Origin: UBA1081 sp045636025
GTDB lineage: Bacteria; Bacillota; Clostridia; Oscillospirales; Acutalibacteraceae
Direction: 5' to 3'
Assembly: GCA_045636025.1 (NCBI GenBank)
Contig: JAZTWP010000013.1
Location: 1-38,449 of the forward strand
Length of the DNA: 38,449 nucleotides
The translations under genes were made by a program, and so were the position numbers. This document shows, one piece after another, positions 32,837 to 38,449 of the stretch. Numbering within the stretch: position 1 is the first letter of the stretch; each line of letters starts with the position of its first letter. A model generated the notes under the pieces. The model saw only the letters and a list, made by a program, of their open reading frames with translations, had not been told where the DNA came from and searched no databases.

Positions 32837-33467
32837 TAATGCTACATTTTCATACGGTGACGAAAAAATAATTCAGAATCTCGGAATATCTCTTGCAAAA
32901 GGCAGAATATACTGTATAATGGGTGCTTCAGGTGTCGGCAAAACAACCCTTTTAAGACTCATATCAGGTATGCTGAAATGCGACAGCGGCTCTGTTTCAG
33001 GAACAGAAAAAATGAAGAAATCATTCATTTTTCAGGAAAACAGATTACTTCCTCATATGAGTATTTATGAGAATCTCAGATTCGTTACAGATGATGAACA
33101 AAAAATAAATTCCGCTCTGAAAAATACAAAACTTTATGATGACAAAAACAAAAAAGCTTCTGCCCTCAGCGGAGGTATGGCAAGACGTGTTGCGATTGCA
33201 CGTGCAGCAGCTTTCGACGGTGATATATTTTTTATAGATGAGCCGCTTTATGGTCTTGATGTAAAAACATCAGAAAATATCCTTGAGCTTATCAGACAAA
33301 CCGTTCAGGGAAAAACAGCATTTATCATCACACACAGCCCCGAAGAAGCTTTTTATCTTGCAGATGAAATCATATTTTTATCCGACAAACCTGTCACCTC
33401 GGCACAAGTCATAAAAAAAGAGAATTTTTCTTCTGCAGAGAGCATAAAATCCTATCTTTTAACATAA
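32823..33467 (+). CDS. ABC transporter ATP-binding protein (TauB/SsuB-like)
   Basis: Seen: 214 residues, slightly short for SsuB-type ATPases (about 240-260). All motifs are present: Walker A GASGVGKTT (about 34-42), Q-loop FQENRLLPH (about 70-78), signature LSGGM (about 115-119, M in place of the usual Q/E), Walker B DIFFIDEP (about 134-141), D-loop GLDV and the His switch ITHSPEEA. It energises the permease encoded just upstream, whose end it overlaps by 14 nt. No alternative start is needed. Confidence 0.92.
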   Translation: MIKIDNATFSYGDEKIIQNLGISLAKGRIYCIMGASGVGKTTLLRLISGMLKCDSGSVSGTEKMKKSFIFQENRLLPHMSIYENLRFVTDDEQKINSALKNTKLYDDKNKKASALSGGMARRVAIARAAAFDGDIFFIDEPLYGLDVKTSENILELIRQTVQGKTAFIITHSPEEAFYLADEIIFLSDKPVTSAQVIKKENFSSAESIKSYLLT

Positions 33468-33473
33468 ATTCTA

Positions 33474-33502
33474 TTGCAAAATAACAAAAAATATATTATG
33501 AT
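33474..33502 (+). promoter_or_regulatory. sigma-A promoter of alr and the glycyl radical cluster
   Basis: TTGCAA (33474-33479), 17 nt, TATGAT (33497-33502). Its -10 overlaps the left arm of an inverted repeat. A TATAAT at 33544-33549 is too close to the SD to serve as -10. Confidence 0.5.
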
Positions 33503-33534
33503 TTCTTTTAGATATTTTATATTTAAAAGAAATC
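33500..33534 (+). repeat. AT-rich inverted repeat over the alr promoter and start site
   Basis: GATTTCTTTTA (33500-33510) and TAAAAGAAATC (33524-33534) form a perfect 11-bp inverted repeat with a 13-nt spacer, followed by TTTTTATTAT. It may be an operator for alr, a weak terminator for the ABC operon that ends at 33467, or both. Confidence 0.5.
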
Positions 33535-33562
33535 TTTTTATTATATAATTAAGGTGATAAAA

Positions 33563-34717
33563 TTGAACAGATATCTCAGAACATTTGCTGAAATAGACAT
33601 TGACGCAATGTATCACAATCTGGATGAAATCAAAAAGCAGGTAGGCGGAAAAACAATGATCTGTGCTGTCGTCAAAGCTGACGGTTACGGTCACGGTGCT
33701 GTTACTGTTGCCGAATTACTTGCAGATAATGTTGATTTCTTTGCAGTAGCATCAGCAGATGAAGCCATGGAGCTGAGAAATTCAGGAATTGAAAACAATA
33801 TACTTGTTCTCTCATACACTCATTCAGACGATTATGAAGAACTTATATCCAGTAACGTAAGACTGACGGTATTCAATAAAAACAGAGCAAGAAAAATCAG
33901 CGAAGTCGCAAAAAAACTCGGAAAAACAGCAAAACTGCATATAGCCATTGACACAGGAATGACACGTATCGGTTTTTTCCCCACTAATGAATCTGCAGAA
34001 GCAATCAAAGAAATCAGTTCTTTGCCTAATATCGAACTTGAGGGAATTTTCTCCCACTATGCATGTGCCGATATGGAAGACAAATCAGTTTCTGATAAAC
34101 AGACAGAGCTTTTCAGAAATTTCATTTCCGATTGCGAAAAAGAAGGAATCTACTTTCCCATACAGCACATCTGTAACTCAGCCGGAATTTCAGAATTCAA
34201 TGAGCATTTCGATATGGTCAGAATGGGTATTGCACTTTACGGAATGTATCCTTCTGATGAAGTTGACAAAGACAGAATCAGCCTTATTCCCGCAATGACA
34301 TACAAAAGTCATATCATCAGTATAAAAGATGTTGAACCTGATACGGGAATCAGCTATGGGCATACTTACACAACAACTGAAAAAAGACGCATTGCAACGG
34401 TTTCTGCAGGTTATGCAGACGGATACCCCCGTGCACTTTCAGGCTGCGGCAGAGTTATTGTAAACGGCAGTTATGCCCCCATAGTCGGCAGAGTGTGTAT
34501 GGATATGTTTATGATTGACGTCACAGATATTGAATGTGAAGTAACCGATGAAGTTATACTCTTCGGCTCAGACGGTAAGCTTTCAGTATCAGTCGAAGAA
34601 ATCGGTGAAAAATCAAAGAGCTTCAATTATGAAGTTATCTGCGGTGTTTCAAGAAGAATCCCCCGTGTTTATAAAAAAGACGGAAAAATAATAAAAACGG
34701 TAAATTATCTGAGGTAA
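33563..34717 (+). CDS. alr: Alanine racemase
   Basis: Seen: 384 residues from the TTG at 33563. The PLP lysine is in AVVKADGYGHG and the catalytic Tyr in GISYGHTYTT; VRMGIALYG and RVCMDMFMIDV are the other conserved segments of the TIM-barrel and C-terminal beta domains. It interconverts L- and D-alanine for peptidoglycan. Start: GTG 33554 is in frame but lies inside the SD (AGGTGA); the TTG at 33563 is 5-6 nt downstream, so it is preferred. It is the first gene of a tight run with an EamA transporter (4 nt gap), a radical-SAM activase and a glycyl radical enzyme; whether racemisation is tied to that pathway is unknown. Confidence 0.95.
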   Translation: MNRYLRTFAEIDIDAMYHNLDEIKKQVGGKTMICAVVKADGYGHGAVTVAELLADNVDFFAVASADEAMELRNSGIENNILVLSYTHSDDYEELISSNVRLTVFNKNRARKISEVAKKLGKTAKLHIAIDTGMTRIGFFPTNESAEAIKEISSLPNIELEGIFSHYACADMEDKSVSDKQTELFRNFISDCEKEGIYFPIQHICNSAGISEFNEHFDMVRMGIALYGMYPSDEVDKDRISLIPAMTYKSHIISIKDVEPDTGISYGHTYTTTEKRRIATVSAGYADGYPRALSGCGRVIVNGSYAPIVGRVCMDMFMIDVTDIECEVTDEVILFGSDGKLSVSVEEIGEKSKSFNYEVICGVSRRIPRVYKKDGKIIKTVNYLR

Positions 34718-34721
34718 AAAA

Positions 34722-35678
34722 ATGGACAAAAAATTAAAGATACAAAAAATTATCAGCCCCCTTCTTATCGTACTTGCGGCTCTTATATGGGGCATCTCAT
34801 TCGTAGCACAGAGTGAAGGCGGAGACGTAGGCTCATTCACATTCCAGAGTATAAGATGCACACTTGCTTTTCTCTCTATCGGTGTTGTTGTACTTTTTCA
34901 GAACAACACAAAAAAAGCAAGACTCAACAAGAAAAAATACAACGGCATAAGCCATTGGGTAAAAGAAAACAAACTTCTTGTCAGAACAGGTATCATATGC
35001 GGCATTGCACTTACAGTAGGCTGTATCTTCCAGCAATTCGGCATTGATATGCAGGGCAAAGATGTATCAACAGGCAGAGCCGCTTTCCTTACAGCACTCT
35101 ATATAATTTTTGTTCCCATATTCGGTCTCTTCTTCAAAAAGAAAGTCGGTGTTATGGCATGGCTCAGCGTAGCAGTAGGAGCAGTTGGTCTTTACTTCAT
35201 TTCAATCACTCCCGGCGAAGGACTTTCAATGTCTGCAGCAGATATTATGCTTATAATCTGTGCTATCGGTTACGGTGCTCAGATTATCACGGTTGACTCA
35301 GTTTCAGACAAGGTAGACGGTGTAAAGCTTTCATTCTTCCAGTTCGGTATAACTGCTGTTATTGCAACCATTCTTATGCTTATGTTTGAAAAGCCTGATA
35401 TGGAAATCATCAAGGCAAATGCATTCAACCTTATTTATTCAGGTGTATTCTCAGGCGGTGCAGCATTCACACTTCAGATTATCGGTCAGAAGCGTTGCAA
35501 TCACATTCTCGCTCCCCTTCTTATGAGTCTTGAATCAGTTTTCTCAGGACTTGCAGACTGGGTTATCAGAGGTAACATTCCCACAGACAGGGAATTCATC
35601 GGTTTTGCAGTTATGTTTGTTGCAATCATAATGGCACAGCTTCCCGACTTCAAAATCGATAAAAAAGCAAAATCATGA
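34722..35678 (+). CDS. EamA/DMT family transporter
   Basis: Seen: 318 residues, about ten membrane helices in two EamA halves. The first half begins LLIVLAALIWGISFVAQSEG (about 14-33), and the second half contains FSGGAAFTLQIIGQKR (about 246-261) and LAPLLMSLESVFSGLADWVI (about 266-285), both typical of the drug/metabolite superfamily. Members move amino acids, nucleosides or other small metabolites, usually outwards. It lies 4 nt after alr and overlaps the activase gene by 4 nt (ATGA), so it may export or import the substrate or product of the glycyl radical enzyme; this is inference from position only. Confidence 0.9.
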   Translation: MDKKLKIQKIISPLLIVLAALIWGISFVAQSEGGDVGSFTFQSIRCTLAFLSIGVVVLFQNNTKKARLNKKKYNGISHWVKENKLLVRTGIICGIALTVGCIFQQFGIDMQGKDVSTGRAAFLTALYIIFVPIFGLFFKKKVGVMAWLSVAVGAVGLYFISITPGEGLSMSAADIMLIICAIGYGAQIITVDSVSDKVDGVKLSFFQFGITAVIATILMLMFEKPDMEIIKANAFNLIYSGVFSGGAAFTLQIIGQKRCNHILAPLLMSLESVFSGLADWVIRGNIPTDREFIGFAVMFVAIIMAQLPDFKIDKKAKS

Positions 35679-36382
35679 AGATAAATATTTTTGAAAAAGG
35701 TTTCAATTATTCTCAGGATGGTCCCGGAAACAGACTTGTATATCATCTTTCAGGATGCAATATGATATGTCCCTGGTGTTCAAACCCCGAAGGTATGGAG
35801 AGTAAAGGCAATGAATACACAACAGAAGAAATTATTCGCGAAATCAGGTCTTCTGCTCCGATGTTTTTTGACAATGGCGGAGTTACATTCACGGGCGGTG
35901 AATGTACTCTTCAGTCTGATGCCGTTATTGAAATCATAAACAGCATTCCTGAAGTAAACTTCTGCACAGAGTCAAATGCATCAACAAAAGGGTTCCTTAA
36001 AGTTGCAGAAAAATGCGACACCGTGATTGTTGACTACAAATCACCTGATGCTGAGAAGCTTAAAGAAATCTGCGGAGCGAATCTTCAGATTATTGAAGAC
36101 AACATCAGAAAAATTGCAGAAGAAAAATATATTCACATCAGAATTCCGTTTATTCACGGTTTCAATGACGATGACAAATCAATAGACGGATTCCTGAAAT
36201 TCTTCACTTCACTCCGTGGCGAATTTGATGTTGAAATTCTTCCCTATCACGAATACGGGAAAGAAAAATGGAAAAAAACAGGCAGAGAATATACCGTTAC
36301 AGACGGTTATGTTTCAAAAGAAACAATAAATAAATTTGTTGAACTGATGCAAAAAAAAGAAATCAGAGTCATTAAAACATAA
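35675..36382 (+). CDS. Radical SAM glycyl radical enzyme activating protein, compact form
   Basis: Seen: 235 residues. Cys28, Cys32 and Cys35 in SGCNMICPWCSNPEG bind the radical-SAM [4Fe-4S] cluster; FTGGECTLQ (about 70-78) is the SAM-binding GGE motif. The segment after the CxxxCxxC motif goes straight on with no Cys-rich ferredoxin-like insert, as in pyruvate formate-lyase activase, whereas activases of diol- and hydroxyproline-dehydratase-type enzymes usually carry that insert. It would generate the glycyl radical on the enzyme encoded 13 nt downstream. No SD of its own; its ATG overlaps the EamA stop. Confidence 0.93.
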   Translation: MKINIFEKGFNYSQDGPGNRLVYHLSGCNMICPWCSNPEGMESKGNEYTTEEIIREIRSSAPMFFDNGGVTFTGGECTLQSDAVIEIINSIPEVNFCTESNASTKGFLKVAEKCDTVIVDYKSPDAEKLKEICGANLQIIEDNIRKIAEEKYIHIRIPFIHGFNDDDKSIDGFLKFFTSLRGEFDVEILPYHEYGKEKWKKTGREYTVTDGYVSKETINKFVELMQKKEIRVIKT

Positions 36383-36395
36383 GGAGAGAAAAAGT

Positions 36396-38417
36396 ATGAA
36401 AATCGGCACTCACGAACATCTCACCTATCTGGCAAAAGAACTTTTCAAGGAAGAAAGAAGTCTTAAAAAGCTTGACGGCTGGTTCAGAATCAAAGAATTC
36501 AGAAGAGATACCGACGAGCAGTTCAAAGACCTTCCCACTGTAGAAAAAGCAGGTCAGCAGCTTAAAATCATTGCTGAGAGACTTCCTCTGTCAATCAGCG
36601 ATTATGCAGTTTTTGCAGGTACACAGCGTGACGCATTTGCAAGAAGCTATGCTCTTATCAATCCCACATTCAGAGTCGAAACTTTCTCAGGCTACTGCGA
36701 CCCCACAGCTGTTTACAATGATATTGATGTAGATGAAGAGTTCACTAAAGAACGCATTGAGAATATGCGTGCATACGATAAAGAAACTCCTTTTGTAAAA
36801 GAACTTTCATCTGTCTACGAAAAATATACAGAATACACAGATGAAGTTACTTTCTTCATTGAACAGGTCACAGGTCACGTTATCCCCGATTTCAGACCTG
36901 CAATAAAATACGGTGTAAATCATCTTATCGCAGAAATCGATAAAAAAGAAGGCAACGAAAAACAGAATTCTCACCGCAAGGCTATGAAAGCAGCTCTTGA
37001 AGCTGTTGTTATCCTTTCAGACAGATACAGTGCACTTGCTCTTAAAAAGGCCGAAAGCACTTCAGATGAAGATATAAAGTGCAGAATGATGAATATTGCA
37101 GAAGCTCTTAAAAAAGTGCCTGCAAAGGGTGCAGAAACACTTTTTGAAGCAATGCAGAGTTTTATTCTCCTCTGGCAGGTTATGTGTCTTGAGCAGGCAC
37201 CCAACCCTTTTGCATTCTCAGTAGGTAATGCAGACAGAATCTTTGAGCCTTACAGAGCAATGGAAAACCTTTCAAGAGAAGACACAGCAGCACTTCTGAA
37301 GCATCTTCTTATTTTCTATAACGTTGCGGACAGAAGCTGGGCAATTTCTCAGAATCTTATCCTCGGCGGCAGAGATGCAGACGGCAATGACCTTACAAAT
37401 GAAACATCATTTGCTATGTTTGACGCATATTACGATATGAATATGCCTCAGCCTATTCTCTCGGTAAAACTTCACAAGAATACTCCCGACAGCATTTACA
37501 GCGAAATGGGAAGATTCTTCTTCACTCCCGGTTGTCTTACTCCGTCACTTTTCAACGACGATGCAATGTTTGAAGTACTTGCAAAGAACGGTGTAAAGAG
37601 AAAAGACCTTGCAGATTACTCAATCGCAGGCTGTCAGGAACCTCTCATTATGGGTAAGGATTCAGGCAACACAACAAACAGCTGGTTCAATCTCGGTAAA
37701 ATTCTTGAACTCACACTCACAGGCGGCTATTCTGAAATCACAGGAAAGAAAATCGGCAAGGAAGACAATTCTTCAGCTATCGAAAAACTTCAGAATATAA
37801 GAGAAAAGTTCTATGCAAATGCTGAAGAATATGCCACACTTATGACAGATGCGGCAAACGGTTGTTCAAAGGCTCTTTCACTTCTTCCTGTTCCTTTCCT
37901 CAGCGCAGTTATGGGCGGTATTGAAACAGGTTATGATGCAAGAGATACAGTTGATCAGGGTACCCCATACAACGGCAGCGGCTGTCTTATCCACGGCACA
38001 AGCGTTATTGCAGACAGCTTTGTTGCTATCGATTGTCTTCTCAGAGAGCGTCCCGAAGATGCAGACAAGCTCATAGATGCACTTAAAAATAATTTTGAAG
38101 GATATGAAGAACTTCATAAATTCCTTCTCTCCTGCCCCAAATACGGCAACAATAACGACATTGCAGACAAAGAAGCCGTTGAAGTAACTGCAAAAATTGC
38201 AGATATCATTGCATCAAAGAAAAACTATATCGGGAATTCATTCCGTCCCGATTTCAGCACTCCCTCTACTCATCTTCTTTACGGATACTGGGTTGGAGCA
38301 CTTCCCGACGGCAGAAAGTCAAGAGAAATGCTCAACTATGGTATCGACCCGCTTCATGGAGATGCAAATCAGGGACTCGGATTCCGTACTCTTTCCGCAA
38401 TGAAACTTCCCTACGAT
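36396..38417 (+). CDS. Glycyl radical enzyme (PFL/dehydratase superfamily), substrate unassigned, 3' end missing
   Basis: Seen: 674 genuine codons. Landmarks: GHVIPDFRPAIKYG (about 152-165), SVGNADRIFEPY (about 272-283), DYSIAGCQEPLIMGK with the presumed thiyl Cys413 and Glu415, and GTPYNGSGCLIHG plus LSAMKLPYDK near the end. GCxE is the arrangement of glycerol/diol dehydratases, choline TMA-lyase and hydroxyproline dehydratase (GCVE), with Gln here in place of Val; pyruvate formate-lyase has Cys-Cys instead, so this is not a canonical PFL. The C-terminal glycyl loop (RVAGY-type) lies beyond the window. The frame runs on to a TGA at 38445-38447, but that part is adapter sequence. SD GGAG, 9 nt. 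Confidence 0.9.
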
Positions 38418-38449
38418 AAGTCGGATCGTAGCCATGTCGTTCTGTGAGC
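38418..38449 (+). other. Untrimmed MGI/BGI (DNBSEQ) read-2 adapter at the contig end
   Basis: The last 32 bases start AAGTCGGATCGTAGCC and match, as recalled, the first 32 bases of the 42-nt MGI read-2 adapter. The encoded residues (SDRSHVVL then stop) break the family-conserved sequence after LPYDK. These bases are an assembly artefact, not genome. Confidence 0.95.

Noticed and set aside
36396..38447. Complete 683-residue glycyl radical enzyme without a glycyl loop
   Set aside because: The last codons and stop are adapter sequence, so absence of the glycyl loop is an assembly artefact.

Overview
The window is about 38 kb of low-GC, AT-rich-spacer bacterial chromosome. Short intergenic regions, strong GGAGG-type ribosome binding sites, sigma-A promoters with 17-nt spacers, a sporulation sigma factor (SigG), the order pyrH-frr-uppS-cdsA-dxr-rseP-ispG, a dockerin-bearing GH25 lysozyme and a glycyl radical enzyme together point to an anaerobic, probably spore-forming Clostridia member (Oscillospiraceae/Ruminococcaceae-like). 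Species cannot be named from the sequence. No rRNA, tRNA, CRISPR array, insertion sequence or prophage was seen, and no gene-free stretch exceeds 300 bases.

Positions 1-6281 are all on the minus strand: a cofactor-independent phosphoglycerate mutase-like gene cut by the window edge, a Gfo/Idh/MocA dehydrogenase, sigG with a striking hairpin over its ribosome binding site, a GPH-type sugar symporter and prfC. Positions 6461-8332 (plus) hold two tandem paralogous membrane-anchored endonuclease/exonuclease/phosphatase-fold proteins. Positions 8370-15779 (minus) hold a metallophosphoesterase + SanA-like pair, an AI-2E family permease, and the operon metG-tatD-citrate synthase. Positions 15937-18258 (plus) encode a secreted lipase-like hydrolase and a TIM-barrel sugar isomerase/epimerase. 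Positions 18309-20154 (minus) encode a NahK-like sugar kinase and a membrane protein.

Positions 20319-30266 (plus) are a long housekeeping run: UMP kinase, ribosome recycling factor, undecaprenyl diphosphate synthase, CDP-diglyceride synthase, two MEP-pathway enzymes (dxr, ispG) flanking the site-2 protease rseP, then a condensation-fold acyltransferase, a zinc-ribbon membrane protein, and a four-domain secreted lysozyme. Lipid carrier, phospholipid and isoprenoid precursor synthesis are thus physically linked to envelope genes.

Positions 30380-33467 (plus) are a Crp/Fnr regulator with a palindrome over its own start site, followed by a TauABC/SsuABC-like ABC importer. Positions 33563-38417 (plus) are a tight cluster of alanine racemase, EamA transporter, radical-SAM activating enzyme and a glycyl radical enzyme of unassigned substrate; this cluster is the best candidate for an undescribed function. 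The last 32 bases (38418-38449) are not genomic: they match the MGI/BGI DNBSEQ read-2 adapter, so the apparent stop of the glycyl radical enzyme is an artefact.
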